Source of the DNA: Cyphellophora europaea CBS 101466
Lineage: Eukaryota; Ascomycota; Eurotiomycetes; Chaetothyriales; Cyphellophoraceae
DNA: 64,000 nt
Direction: 5' to 3'
Assembly: GCF_000365145.1 (NCBI RefSeq)
Contig: NW_008481812.1
Location: forward strand, 744,001 to 808,000
Part shown: positions 20,377 to 31,554 of the stretch, piece by piece
How positions within the stretch are numbered: position 1 is the first letter of the stretch
Layout: each line of letters starts with the position of its first letter
Program-made: the position numbers and the translations under genes
Notes under the pieces: model-generated
What the model saw: only the letters and a program-made list of their open reading frames with translations
Told to the model about the DNA's origin: nothing
Database searches by the model: none

Positions 20377-21808
20377 ACCTCTATCCTCACTCGCTCGCTT
20401 GGCTGGCTTGGCTCGGCGTTGCCTGCATCTCTCTCCCAAGCACAAGCGGTACACCCTCACCTCCCCGCAATGTGTAGCTTAAGTATAGCGAGGGCGAAAG
20501 GTAGTTGTTTTATGGCTTACAAACCGCACTCAACAACGAAGCAGCCACGGAGGGGAGGGGCGGGGTAAAACCAGCATGAAATGAAAAGTTCAGCAGGGCA
20601 GTGTATGCATTGCTCAGTAGATTTCGATCTTCGATTTTCGATTCTGGCAGTCTTATCTCACCCCCCTCGATCCCCTCTCCTTGTTCCTGTTCTGAATGGG
20701 CAGCTCTGTCTGTGTCTCTTCCGCCCCCTCCCGCCCCTTGCCGGCGTAGTCGAATCCAAATACACAATCACTCCCTTATTCACCACCCTTTCCCCCCAAG
20801 CCCCCATATGGACAGGACACCAGTCCAAAGATGCAGCAGTAGCGGTAGCAAGTTGCAGTGGAAGGAAGGTGTTTTTATACAGCCAGTCCGACCGACCCCG
20901 ATCCCGTTACTACACAAAATCCCTGCCACAACCACCTACCCGCCTTTCCCTGCCTCTTCTGCTCCCACCACAACATTAAGGTACTAACCATTGACCAAAT
21001 ATATAAGAAAAACCGAACGAGAGACATATTGTATCGGCCCGTTGTTTCTTTCCCTGTTGTGGGCCTGCGCTTGTCATGCAAAAAGGAATGCTCTTCAATT
21101 GAACCCCGTCCGTCCATCAATATCACGTGAACACGTCGTCCGGGCGCACCGACCGGGGCAATAAAGTCGAGTTCCGCGTATTCTTTCGTCTCTGTGTGCT
21201 GCTGTCTTTGCGGAAAGAACATGGTTTCTCGATCTCGACCTCTCCTGCACGCGCTTGCAGACGTGATCACGTCTCCCTTGCCTTCGAGCCCGTTCATCAA
21301 TGTGCTCAACTCGGAAGTGTCGGATTGAAAGCCAGAGGTTGTGCAAGTGTGCCATTCATTGGACCAAATGTCCATCTCTCAGATCTTTTTGTACACCCCG
21401 TACCGCTGCGTGCGACGAGCCTGCCCTCCTTCTGAACGCCAGTAAAACGAGTGATGTACCAGCCATTCTTTTTCGCTTCCTTCCGTTCCGTCACGCTAGC
21501 CGCATGATAAAAGACAACCAGGGTGCGACATTGGGTATAAAGCAGCGCCAAAATACCGAGGCGTGTGAGAAACATGTAAATAGCAATCAACATGTGTAGT
21601 ATTTCCGAAAAGTCTTTCGCTGTCGTCGCTAATCTTCAGTCATGCGCGTGCGTTGTTTAGTGTCAGACTCCTCGCTGACAATCTTCGCGAGCCCTTCTGT
21701 TTTCTTCGGTGCTCTGTCGTCAAACTTTTTTCCTTCACATGAGCTTTTGGGGCGCCAATGGTGCCGAGACATGTTGTTACAGATGCATTTTTCATTTACT
21801 GTTCTTGC

Positions 21809-23641
21809 TTAGGCGGCACGCGCCTGTTGTTGTGGTGCATTTCCGGTCGCGGCTGCGAGTTGTGATCGAAGACTGTTGATTTCCTCTTGCATACCGTTGA
21901 CTCTTGATTCGAGATTCTTGATTACAGCCCATAGCCGATCCTCTTTGGCAAACATGGGACTGCTGGCTTCACCGCTACCATGACCTGATTGTCCGTGACT
22001 TGAGAGACTGTTGCTGTGCGACGACAGCGGACCGCTGCCACTCATGTGCGTCGGGGGTCCGGTGGGTTGAGTAGGAGGATGGGTGGGAGCGCCCTGGCTT
22101 GGCAGTGTGAACCGTGGATCAGGTGGGTTGAGGCCTGGCGGCGGCGGCAGCTGTGTATTCGCATTTGGTGGGATACTCAATGATGACCCAGAACCTGGCG
22201 CGCTTCGAGGGTACGACTGTGAGCCAGCCTGGAAGTGGGTCATGCTTGGTGAGCGATGCCGGTCTGCCGCTCCTGAGCCACGATGACTCTGACCTGGCGA
22301 CAACGGTTTGGGACTTTCAGTCAACGGGTTCTGCGCAAAGACACCGCTAGGGCCGCCATGTCGAGTGCTGCCAGAGCCACTGCCAGGATATGGGAGAGGT
22401 GCAACACCCGGACCAGACCCGGAAGAGCCCGACCCCGAGGGAGCAAAGGCTCTTGGCGGGAAGTTTCCGCTCACGATTCCCCCAGGCGGTCGACCTTGGA
22501 TCGGTGGGTACGTGCTCGGCATCCGAGACGAGTGGTCCTGTTCGTCTAGAGTGTCATCTCCTGACGGAGCCTGCCGTCGGATGCTTGGAGGTCGTTGAAG
22601 ATTGCCATCCTCATCGTCCATAGTGTCAGGTTCGTTATACATAACGCCTTCCATGGAATCATCACCACCCTCCATGTCATCATCTCCGCCAAAGCTACCC
22701 ATAGACGCCCGTCGCCCTGCACAGCCACCTGGGCCCTTGTTATGCCGAGCAAGCGCATCGCCTCTGGCGAACTTGCGACCGCATTTCGGGCAAATGTGTG
22801 GTCGTTCGCCGGTATGAAGTTTGGTGTGACGTTTCAGATCGTGCAAGCGACGGAAGCGGGATTGGCACGTGGAGCACACATACGGCTTCTCTTGACTATG
22901 GGTCAACAGGTGACTTTTGAGATTATGGTGTCTTGTGAATTCGGTTGCGCAATAAGGACACCGGTGCTTCTTCGCGGAAGGGGATTTTGTACCTTGGCGA
23001 GTATTGGAACCCGGTAGACTCATGCCACGACGGGCGTCACTTTGAGGCTGCAGGAGTGGCGGTGGGAAGGAGAATGGTCTAGTCCCGTCTTCGGGCGAGA
23101 CCGGTGTATCGCCTGCGGCAGACGCTTGCCGAGCAGTCTCATCCATAGGTAGAGGACTCCCAACAGTCGTCGTCATGCCGGACTGGCCCGGCAGGCTCTC
23201 AAGTGTTCCAATGCTCGACACGCTGACAGGACTGGTCTGTACAGCACTTTCGCCCGATGTGGCATCGTGGCTGAAAGGCTGCTGTAAATTAGCGGCAACG
23301 ACGGCCATGGGAGCACTGATGCTTGTGGCAGGATTTGACGTCTGAGCCTTGCTCGTATCTTGTGACGAGCCCATCAGAGCGTCAAGGACCTGCGATTGTG
23401 GATTGGGGCTCGTGTCGGTCGAGGGCGTTTTGTCCCTGGTCTTGGATCTTGCGTCAAGGTGCGCGGCCGCCGCAGTCATGGGCTGTGTGTCAATTTTGCG
23501 CCTTTTGCCGGGCCGGGTGTCGTCGAAGTCGCGGGATTCGACACTTGCTTCTAGCCCGGCCTTCTGCGCTGGACTCACTTTGAGTAGCGGGCTATTGTCC
23601 GCAGTTGGGTCTGCCGGGGTCGTCGGCGCGATTTCAGCCAT
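21809..23641 (-). CDS. C2H2 zinc-finger transcription factor
   Basis: A 610-aa single-exon protein. A basic nuclear-signal-like RPGKRRKID lies near residue 48. Three zinc fingers sit at about 228-308: HRCPYCATEFTRHHNLKSH, then YVCSTCQSRFRRLHDLKRH with the TGE(R)P linker, then HICPKCGRKFARGDALARH ending in a GGC. An acidic patch follows, then a Pro/Ser/Gly-rich region and a C-terminal coiled coil (residues about 565-595). The finger set resembles the Azf1/Rsv-type regulators of filamentous ascomycetes. The target genes cannot be told from sequence. The ATG at 23641 is used; the frame extends one codon to a TTG. Confidence 0.88.
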   Translation of the reverse strand: MAEIAPTTPADPTADNSPLLKVSPAQKAGLEASVESRDFDDTRPGKRRKIDTQPMTAAAAHLDARSKTRDKTPSTDTSPNPQSQVLDALMGSSQDTSKAQTSNPATSISAPMAVVAANLQQPFSHDATSGESAVQTSPVSVSSIGTLESLPGQSGMTTTVGSPLPMDETARQASAAGDTPVSPEDGTRPFSFPPPLLQPQSDARRGMSLPGSNTRQGTKSPSAKKHRCPYCATEFTRHHNLKSHLLTHSQEKPYVCSTCQSRFRRLHDLKRHTKLHTGERPHICPKCGRKFARGDALARHNKGPGGCAGRRASMGSFGGDDDMEGGDDSMEGVMYNEPDTMDDEDGNLQRPPSIRRQAPSGDDTLDEQDHSSRMPSTYPPIQGRPPGGIVSGNFPPRAFAPSGSGSSGSGPGVAPLPYPGSGSGSTRHGGPSGVFAQNPLTESPKPLSPGQSHRGSGAADRHRSPSMTHFQAGSQSYPRSAPGSGSSLSIPPNANTQLPPPPGLNPPDPRFTLPSQGAPTHPPTQPTGPPTHMSGSGPLSSHSNSLSSHGQSGHGSGEASSPMFAKEDRLWAVIKNLESRVNGMQEEINSLRSQLAAATGNAPQQQARAA

Positions 23642-25868
23642 CAACTAGTTTCGGTGAAAATCGACAATCGAAGTTCTGCAGTGTGAAGTTAGTGAGTGCG
23701 GCATTTTCGCGCAGGAATCAAACAACTAGCGCTGGGTGTTGCTCGCATCGACCAGGCTGTAGCGTGCTGAGGAGTTAGAGTATGGTGGATGATGGCGTGC
23801 GTACCTTCATGTGTGGCACGGACGTAGCGGCGGGGTTTATTAGCGCACACTGGCTGGAATCTGTGGAAGCGACGCAGACTATCACAACTGATGGAATGAC
23901 TGATTCTAAATCTTGCGGGTACGGGCTTTCGACGAGCGCGAAGCAATGTGGTGGCTGACACTGACGACCAGAGGGTACTTCGGGCTCGACGCCCTCGAGA
24001 GTGCGGCGGAAGCGTGGTCGGATTGTTGAATATCGCGGATACCGACAATCAACTGCGACAGCTTCAGTGTGATGTACAGAGGTGTTCGAATGACAGTAGT
24101 TCAGTCGTGTGCGAAGCTGGATTAAGGGTGGCGAGCGGTCCCAAAACAAGTGGCTTGTGAGGTTTGAGGCGTGAGGCTGATGAGTCGGCCGGGATGAGGT
24201 ACTACGAACTCGGATTCGGAAGGCGGTAACTCGCTATGTGAGTACAGGAGGATAGCGAGGCACAATGGTCGATTGCAAGCAGAGTTAGGGTTGGCAGGAG
24301 CTGCGGGGGACGACAAGCAAAGATGTTACAGCTCGTGGTAGTTGCTGCAGTGAGGAATAGAAGGACTTGGGGCAGACGAGAAAGAGAGCCGGGCAGTGAG
24401 TGGCACTACAAGGTGAGGGCGCCACGCTTGGGGCCTTAGTGGCCCTCCTCCGCCACACGTCAACCGGGGACCTCCTAGTCGCGTTGCCGTCATCGTGGCT
24501 GCCAGCTACTCAGCGTCCAGCGTCCACAGTCCAGCTGCCAGCCAGCTGGGTCAACTTCCCCGAGCTGTGCCCTTGCCCCGGGGTCCTGACTGCCACTAGC
24601 CTATCAATTCATTGGATTACGCGACGATTGCACCTCTCCATTGCTCTTGAAACCCAAGCAAAACTACGCGTTGCTATTGTCCCTCTGCCAATAGTGGTGC
24701 AACTATCGACTCTGAAGAGGGGAAAGACATGCTGGGATGATGCTGCTTCGGGGGCACCCTTGCCGCGTGCGCGCCACTGGCCCACTGTGCTGTCCCGACC
24801 CTGCGATCCACCCAACATCCTAGTCTTTATTTTTTGGAGGCTAGGGCCTCGCTTGCCGGTGGCTGGGGGCTTCACTGGTCTGGTGGGAATTCGGTGATCG
24901 GCTTTCACATTTGTCAAAATACAGAGTACGCAAACCAGGGCGATATTCAAACGCTTGACAAGCCACCGGTCCCTGCGTCCGCCTGGTACATGCTTTGCCG
25001 ATGAGAACAACCGCTGCACCAAGCGGGGGATCGACCATCGCGTTCTTGAGTGCGATAGCCTTCATCGTATCCTTCGCGATCACGACAGGATCAAGGAAGA
25101 GAAAGGGTCGTTGCGTTTCTGGGGCCCCTGGTCAACTGGTAATAGTTTCCGTACAACGAACTGAGTGGCTTGAGACATGCTCTCCCCACCCTCCCCAGCA
25201 CCATCATCCTCGTCATCATCAGCTGCGCCGCAACGGTACACTGCAGCCTGATTAATGTAGTACGTCGGCTGATAGCGCTGCTGCTAGGTCATGATGATGC
25301 CGCCGCTGTAGCTCGATCTCTGGGACTCAGCTGGGTTTGGGGCCCTGCATTGCCACACCAAATGCCGTTGGCCCTGGATCGTAACAAATCCACTCGAAAA
25401 AACTGTGGCTAGTAGCTGCGTCATACCTTACCGAATCTGGTTTTACGTGCTCGCCGTTCAGATCGCATTTTTTGGACGCCTCTCACTGGCCACGCCACCT
25501 TGATCGCCGCCTTTTTCAACTGGGCAGACCCGGACGCTCCTCCGAGAACAACCCGTCCACAAGTAACTCCCTTGGTGACGGGGTTGCCACAACACCATAT
25601 CCTTCATCTACTGACTCGAAAACTAAGCATATGCGATCACCCGATCTTCACTTCACGCTTGGCTCTTGCTGCAAGATATACTCGCTTGGCACGAGCCTGG
25701 ATGGATGTTGTGGTGTGCAGTGACGGATCGTGCCTGGACCCTTTGTTACCCTGTAGATCGACTCTACTTCTGTTCTCTGCAACGGGGACTTCGTCTCTGC
25801 AAAGTCCAAAGAACGGTAGCTTGGACAATCCCGCGGCTACCTGCCGCTCAACCATCTCAAACCCGGCC
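23642..25868. promoter_or_regulatory. 2.2-kb upstream region of the zinc-finger gene
   Basis: Lies between the zinc-finger start and the 3' end of the next minus-strand gene. The longest open frame (24400-24897, plus) has no domain. A long promoter and 5' leader is likely, as often seen for fungal regulators. No repeat or RNA gene recognised. Confidence 0.4.
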
Positions 25869-28800
25869 TCATGAACCATCCTCCGCCACGCCATCTTTAT
25901 TCCGCTCCTTGGCAGCCTCCAATGCTCGTTTGATCCTGTCCTGATGCTCCGGGTCGTCTCCTATTCGTGCAACTACCTCTCGGATCAACTCGATAGCTTC
26001 TTCTGGCCCCTTGCCGATCGCGCTCATCCGTGAATTGGTGTCCTCGGCAATCTTATTGTCCTCTTTTTCTTTCTCTTCACCGAGCTTTTGATATGTGGCC
26101 CGGTCGGCATTTGAGACTCGCGCCTCTGCCACGGACACGGAGTAGTCTGCGTCGTTGAGAAGCTTGTCTGCCACGTTGGAAAGCGTGAGGAGCTTTTGGG
26201 AGTCAGCTAGCACGAAGTCGATCGCTTTCTGCGCCGCGGCCAATGTCTCGCGCACCCCGTCTGGCCCGTATAGCAGCTCCTGGGTATGGAAGGTATCCCT
26301 GAACACCATCTCGCGAAGCCTCCGGACCTTGGGCAGCATGTCGTCCACATATGTCTGATTGTCACCTAATCCTCTCACAGTGGCACGGTCGAAGGCATCC
26401 ATCAATTTGTTAGCTCGAGTGTCTCTTGCTCTGGCCTCGTACAACACTTGCATCTTCTCTGCCACCGCAAATTCAGCCTCGAGGGCCTTGACTCCTTGGG
26501 TATCCCCGTTCGTGTAGAGGACTGTGAGTTCTAGCCGCTTGCGTCGCCTTTCGCGCTCAACATCCGCCTCGGTGAGTTTCTGGCACCGGAGCTCGATTTT
26601 GTTGAAGATGGACAAGGCCAGGTTCATGACGATGCCCATTTCGGCATTATCGCCATCTTTGATCAGGCATTGACTTGCTGGTGTGCTTTTTAGGTCTAGC
26701 AGGTCGATCGTAAGCGTGTACTGCGCATTGAGCTCTGACAATTCCTGCTGAAGTTTGCTGCTGATAACACCATGCACGTCTCGTGTGAAGGAGTCCAGCT
26801 CGTCCTTGTCTTCGTCATACTTGAGCTTGGCCTCAGAGAGCTTGAATTCGGCCTCCAAGTCGCCGATGTCGGCATATCCGATTTCGTTGTCATTGAACAT
26901 ATCATCAATTCTTGCCTCGGAATCGGCTTGTCGGTGGCTTCGTTCCTCGTCAAGCTGTTTTCTGACGACGCGGTTGCCTTTATCCCAATCAACTACAGTT
27001 TGGTGTATGAATGCGAATTGATCCACTATCGACTCAGTTTTCGCCTTGATGGTGTTCACTTCTTTGTGCGTTGAAAGGCCATAGCTATCAGGTACTGTGT
27101 GAGGCACGGTGGCCCTCAACGCGACCACAGCGCCTTGAAGATCATTAGGTACAGCCGGAGTGCCAGGCCGGAGAGAGGCTATCGGGGTTGTCGTTCGAGA
27201 TGCATTGGCTGCAGGAGTAGTGGCTCTTGCGGGCGTTCCCAGACGTAATTGTGGTATCGGTGGTGGAATTGCTGAAGGCTTCTGAGGAGACTTTCGTACG
27301 GCTTTGCTTTGTTGTCGAATTAACCCTATAAATGCCTCGTCCTGCATCCTCTTTCCAGGCTGCAATGCCGCTGCAGGACCCAGGGCTCCAGAGACAGTCG
27401 TGGTCGAACCAGACGCTGAGTCGTGCCTCAGTAGCCTTCCAGAATCCTCGCCTTCTTTACGTAGCGATGAATAGGATTGATCAGCAGGCAAGGAAGGCCC
27501 TTGAACAGCCGGACTGTACCTGAAAGGCGTGTAGGCAGGTCTTTGCGGCTCAAATTTCTTGTTGGACGTTGTACTTGACCGCTTGGATGCATTGCTGCTC
27601 ATAGAATTCTCCACTACAGTTGGTGCATTGGCTGACGCTGAAGCTGGATTTGGTGTTGGGGGCTCGACTAACATCGGGGCATTAGCGCCTGGCGAAGGTA
27701 ACCCTGGCATGATATAGTCCTCCAGGACCATGGGCGCGTTCGCACCCGGAGATGTCGCTGCTGGTTGTGGCGGAGGCTTTGTCGGTATGCTCAGCTCTGG
27801 AACTGCCTTCTTTGCCGTGTTGGGTGCATTGCTAGGTTTCACAATGGGCCTTCCACCGGGACTGTATGCCTCTTCCGGACCTTTCTTCATACGCGGCCGA
27901 CCACCCGGGCTATACTCTTCACCATCATCAGCGCTGACCATAACAAAAGACTCATCTTTGACGGGTGAATCTTTAAGCATCGCAGCCATTGAGCCAACAG
28001 TAGGGACATAACTCGTGACTGCGCCGGCGGGTGGGTTTTCCCGCGAAGAGACTCCTTTATCAGGCATATTCGTTGGTGGCTTCTCGGTCGTTGTTGGCGT
28101 AGCTGGCCGCACACTATTGTCAGGTCTCTGCTCTTGGTTTACCTCTGCGGGTACAGGTGCAGCTGGAGCTAACACAGGGGCAGCGGGTGGCTCTACGTTT
28201 GGCGGCTTCTCAACTGGTACGCTTGCTGGCACGGGAGGCGTAGACTTTTCATGTGTTTTGATGAGTTGCAAAGGAGAATCCATGCCGTAGAGCATCGCGC
28301 GAAGGCGCAACTCCTTCTTGATGAAGGCTTCGAATGCCGCGAATTTCTCCTCATCGGTGTCGGCAGCTGCCTCTTTCCGCAGCATCTCAGCATATCGCTT
28401 CAGCGATGCCCGGAACTCGGGCTCCAGATCTTGGTACGGATCTACAACTTTCTCGACTTCCTTCACTACTTCAATGACGCGTTCTCTAGGTACTTCCTGG
28501 TTGGAACCGCTGGATTGAGGCCGTTGAGCATCCTCGCGAATAGTCTTCGGTCCGACGTTCAACGGCGCGTTCCAGGCGTTGATAAGACCGTCAATAGTAT
28601 CAGTCCTTCTGATGCTTGTAGAGGGCACGGATGAGCTTCCACTGTCTTGTTGCGTGGGTTGCGGAGGCTGATTGTAATCTGCTATCGGTGGTGGGCTAGC
28701 CGTTGTTGGCCGCATTGGTGGGGGTGAGTTTGCAATGGTAGGAGCAATGGATACGGGTACTGCGTGAGCTTGCGATGGTGATGTCAACGTGGGACTAACG

Positions 28801-29660
28801 GTGGAACCATCCCCAAAGTGCTCCCAGTCCGAAGGTCCTCCATAAGATCCCAGAGCTGTTGAATGGAACTGGCTCTCTCCGGGCGTAGCAGGCGCTTGCA
28901 TCACTCCGGGGCCCTGGTGCCACTTGTGCTGGTCTGGCTCAATCGGAGAGACTGGGGCAGCGTCTTGAAGTGGCCCAGATGTAGATGCATGCAGACCGTA
29001 CTGCTGCTGACTATAATTGGTCTGATTTGAAGGGTCGTAGTGATGGGTCATGGGCCGATGAGAGTATTGCTCATGAGGCAGATTCGCCTGCTGGTACTGC
29101 TGCTGCGTCTGTGCTTCGTACACCGGTGGTTTGGGTGGCGGCGGAGGTGGTATGGCATGGCCATAAGGCTCTTGCTGATTGTAGGACGTCGACCACGACG
29201 GCTGCTGTTGGTGGGTCTGCGAAGACGAAGGAGCCGACGGCTGCGTGCCATAGTTCTGTTGCCATTGATCTGTCGGTGCTGCGGACTGAGGCCGAGGGTT
29301 AGGCGCGGCACTCCCTGGACGCGGTGGAAGTGCTGGAGGTCTCTCCTCTGCAACCTGCCATTGCTGAGGCTGTGTCTGAGTTTGATTATATTTCACACCC
29401 CAGGTAGACGTATCATACGTATTCGTGTATCCTGGAGCGCTACCAACGCCGGCGGATTGGTTCGGGTCAGGCGGATGATAGGCGAAGGCTTGTGGGTTAA
29501 TTGGAGAGATGGGTGATTGTGCAGAAGTCTGCGGCGGCGGCGGTGGCTGCTGATACTGATATTGAGGTTGATGCTGCGGCGCCTGCGAGAAGCGAGGATC
29601 ATTCCATCCGCCGGTTCGACGAGGAGGTGCTTGCCAGGGAGGGGGTACGTAGCCACTCAT
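25869..29660 (-). CDS. 1263-aa fungal protein, Pro/Gln-rich with helical C terminus
   Basis: A single exon. I do not recognise a named family. Residues 1-340 are Pro/Gln/Tyr-rich and disordered. A helical segment at about 395-460 (DPYQDLEPEFRASLKRYAEML, then KELRLRAMLYGM) looks like a folded module. A second disordered stretch has two YSPGGRP motifs near 590-605 and three ANAPM/ANAPT motifs near 640-680. The last 400 residues are charged, with predicted coiled coils and helices, and are probably the structured core. The layout, a disordered scaffold plus helical domain, suggests a trafficking or cytoskeletal adaptor, but that is a guess. The ATG (AACATGAGT) is the first in frame. Confidence 0.75.
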   Translation of the reverse strand: MSGYVPPPWQAPPRRTGGWNDPRFSQAPQHQPQYQYQQPPPPPQTSAQSPISPINPQAFAYHPPDPNQSAGVGSAPGYTNTYDTSTWGVKYNQTQTQPQQWQVAEERPPALPPRPGSAAPNPRPQSAAPTDQWQQNYGTQPSAPSSSQTHQQQPSWSTSYNQQEPYGHAIPPPPPPKPPVYEAQTQQQYQQANLPHEQYSHRPMTHHYDPSNQTNYSQQQYGLHASTSGPLQDAAPVSPIEPDQHKWHQGPGVMQAPATPGESQFHSTALGSYGGPSDWEHFGDGSTVSPTLTSPSQAHAVPVSIAPTIANSPPPMRPTTASPPPIADYNQPPQPTQQDSGSSSVPSTSIRRTDTIDGLINAWNAPLNVGPKTIREDAQRPQSSGSNQEVPRERVIEVVKEVEKVVDPYQDLEPEFRASLKRYAEMLRKEAAADTDEEKFAAFEAFIKKELRLRAMLYGMDSPLQLIKTHEKSTPPVPASVPVEKPPNVEPPAAPVLAPAAPVPAEVNQEQRPDNSVRPATPTTTEKPPTNMPDKGVSSRENPPAGAVTSYVPTVGSMAAMLKDSPVKDESFVMVSADDGEEYSPGGRPRMKKGPEEAYSPGGRPIVKPSNAPNTAKKAVPELSIPTKPPPQPAATSPGANAPMVLEDYIMPGLPSPGANAPMLVEPPTPNPASASANAPTVVENSMSSNASKRSSTTSNKKFEPQRPAYTPFRYSPAVQGPSLPADQSYSSLRKEGEDSGRLLRHDSASGSTTTVSGALGPAAALQPGKRMQDEAFIGLIRQQSKAVRKSPQKPSAIPPPIPQLRLGTPARATTPAANASRTTTPIASLRPGTPAVPNDLQGAVVALRATVPHTVPDSYGLSTHKEVNTIKAKTESIVDQFAFIHQTVVDWDKGNRVVRKQLDEERSHRQADSEARIDDMFNDNEIGYADIGDLEAEFKLSEAKLKYDEDKDELDSFTRDVHGVISSKLQQELSELNAQYTLTIDLLDLKSTPASQCLIKDGDNAEMGIVMNLALSIFNKIELRCQKLTEADVERERRRKRLELTVLYTNGDTQGVKALEAEFAVAEKMQVLYEARARDTRANKLMDAFDRATVRGLGDNQTYVDDMLPKVRRLREMVFRDTFHTQELLYGPDGVRETLAAAQKAIDFVLADSQKLLTLSNVADKLLNDADYSVSVAEARVSNADRATYQKLGEEKEKEDNKIAEDTNSRMSAIGKGPEEAIELIREVVARIGDDPEHQDRIKRALEAAKERNKDGVAEDGS

Positions 29661-30117
29661 GTTAGGAAGTGATCCACGATGCGGCTATGTTGCGGCTGCC
29701 GCTCCGAATGGGACGTCGCAAGTACGGCGCTTCGTCAATACCACAGCGCAACGGATGAATGAAGTAATGATAATAACGATGCATAGTCTGTGCCCGAGGC
29801 GTACACGACAATGTCGGCCCCATGGCCACGGTCGCGCAGCTGAGCATGCTCGTAAATAGACTCGGCCATTGGGAGTCAGTCGCTTCTTCGGGCGGTGCGC
29901 GGCGCCCTTGGCCGATCTGCAGGGTGCCGCGGTGCGCCTACCCGACGCTGACTACGGCGCCCCAAGCGAGGCCCCAACAGCGGGAGTGCTAGTGGGGAGA
30001 TTGGCTTCGTATCCGGGCCTGACTTGGGTCACTTTTTCAGTAAGGGGGTTCAGCCTTTCATTCATGCTCGTATCTGCGACACTATGTCATTGTTGAATTC
30101 GTACATGTCACTAGGTT
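29661..30117. other. Intergenic
   Basis: Upstream of the 1263-aa gene and downstream of the alcohol dehydrogenase. Nothing recognised. Confidence 0.35.
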
Positions 30118-31554
30118 CTACGCAAACAAATCGAGGACGACTCTGCCCTGTAGCTGACCCTTGTCCATGCGCTGGAACACATCATTCAGATTCTCCATCT
30201 TCTCGGTCGTGAAGTGAGTCTTGACCACACCTCTGCAAAGAAATCAGTGAGCGTAGCACATCGGCCGGATGGTGAAGCTTACCGAGCAGCCATCTCCAAT
30301 GTCTCAATAGCTTCCTGCCTGTTGCCAACGGCGCTGCCAATGATCCTGAGCTGGTGGACCAACATGGTCGCAGGATCGGCGCCTCCGATGGGCACTGCGT
30401 CTCCTTCGGGTACACCGACACAGACAAGACTGCCGCGGAATTTGAGGAAGGACAGTGCCTGTCCGTATGCCGCATTGCTGGCGGTGCAGACTACCACGGA
30501 TGCAGCACCAAGCCCGCCAGTGGCAGCTTTGACATCTTCGGCGAGTTTCTTGTTACCCTCTGCATCGCGGCTATACTTGGTGACATCGAAGAAGACCTCT
30601 GCTCCGGATTCCTTTGCCAGCTTTTCTTTATCGCCTGAATCGATACCGATCATGCGGAATCCCATACCGCGGGCACCGATCTGCAGAGCAAGATGCCCCA
30701 GGCCGCCACCACCGCCAGGGCTATGCACGATCAGTTTCTAGACGTATTTACAGGAGCTGCTCTTACATGACAACCCAATCGCCGGGCTGGGCACCTGACT
30801 TTTTAAGGGCGGAGTATACCTGATATCGTGGTGAGTAAATGAGCAGTTATTAGGCTAGTATGGCCCGCATCGAGCAGTCTCCTACCGTAACACCGCCACA
30901 CAGCATCGGCGCGGCAACGTCGCTGGCAAGCCCATCGGGAATTGGAGTAACATAATGAGCCGGCGCAAGCGCGTACTGCTGGAAAGTCCCTGGGGTGCTG
31001 TTTGAATCAGTCATATGATCAATCATGCGTCTTTCTCGAAGCCCGTACTAGTATCCCGAGATCTTGCCTGATGCGCAGCTGGCATCTGCTCCGGCGCGGC
31101 AGGCCGGGCAGTTGGTGCAGGCGGATGCAAGCCACTTGATGCCCACACGGTCGCCTTTCTTCAGGCTCGAGCTCTCGGTACCGGGTCCGAAGGCAACGAT
31201 ATCGCCAACGCCCTCGTGGCCACCAACCTGGCCCTTCGCGGTGGGTGCTGGTAGCCACGCCTAAGGGGGGGTCAGCAGACAGCTCTGAGTCCGAGTGACA
31301 ATAGACGTGGGGGGGGGAGACGAGGATTGGCTTGCGGAGATGGGCTACAGGTATCTCTGGTTGAGGCAGACACGTACCCAGGAGTTTGTCATGACGCCCA
31401 TATCTGAGTGGCAGACTCCAGAGTGAGTGAGACGGACAAGCACCTCGCCAACGCCTGGCTTGGGGGTGTCGATTTCCTCAATCTTGGTCGAGATCTTGCC
31501 GGGCTCATCGTAAACAAGAGCCTTGTGCTTCGACGGAACCTCTGCTGTGGTCAT
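30118..31554 (-). CDS. Zinc-dependent alcohol dehydrogenase
   Basis: Six exons, 31378-31554, 31049-31260, 30886-30997, 30767-30819, 30283-30720 and 30118-30232, with introns of 117, 51, 66, 46 and 50 bp, give 368 aa. Catalytic zinc ligands: Cys48 (THSGVCHSD), His74 (GGHEGVG), Cys163. Structural zinc: Cys107, 110, 113 and 121. The NAD-binding GGGGLG motif is at about 187-193. The fold is that of the tetrameric yeast-type ADH, which interconverts ethanol and acetaldehyde or related alcohols. No leader peptide is seen, so a cytosolic enzyme. The gene has more introns than any other in this window. The first intron contains a run of nine G. Several fungal ADHs share this pattern, so the exact substrate is open. 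Confidence 0.88.

Larger units (their letters stand above)
19485..21808. other. 2.3-kb gene-free region with microsatellites
   Basis: Between the start of the SnoaL-like gene and the 3' end of the zinc-finger gene. It contains a CAA/CAG tract (20069-20096), a CCTC tetranucleotide tract (20351-20376), and a strongly pyrimidine-rich stretch on the plus strand from 20640 to 20970. No protein domain was found in any frame. Part may be a long 3' UTR of the zinc-finger gene or a non-coding transcript. Confidence 0.4.

Noticed and set aside
24400..24897. 165-codon plus-strand frame upstream of the zinc-finger gene
   Set aside because: No domain, signal or exon partners; probably chance in the long promoter.
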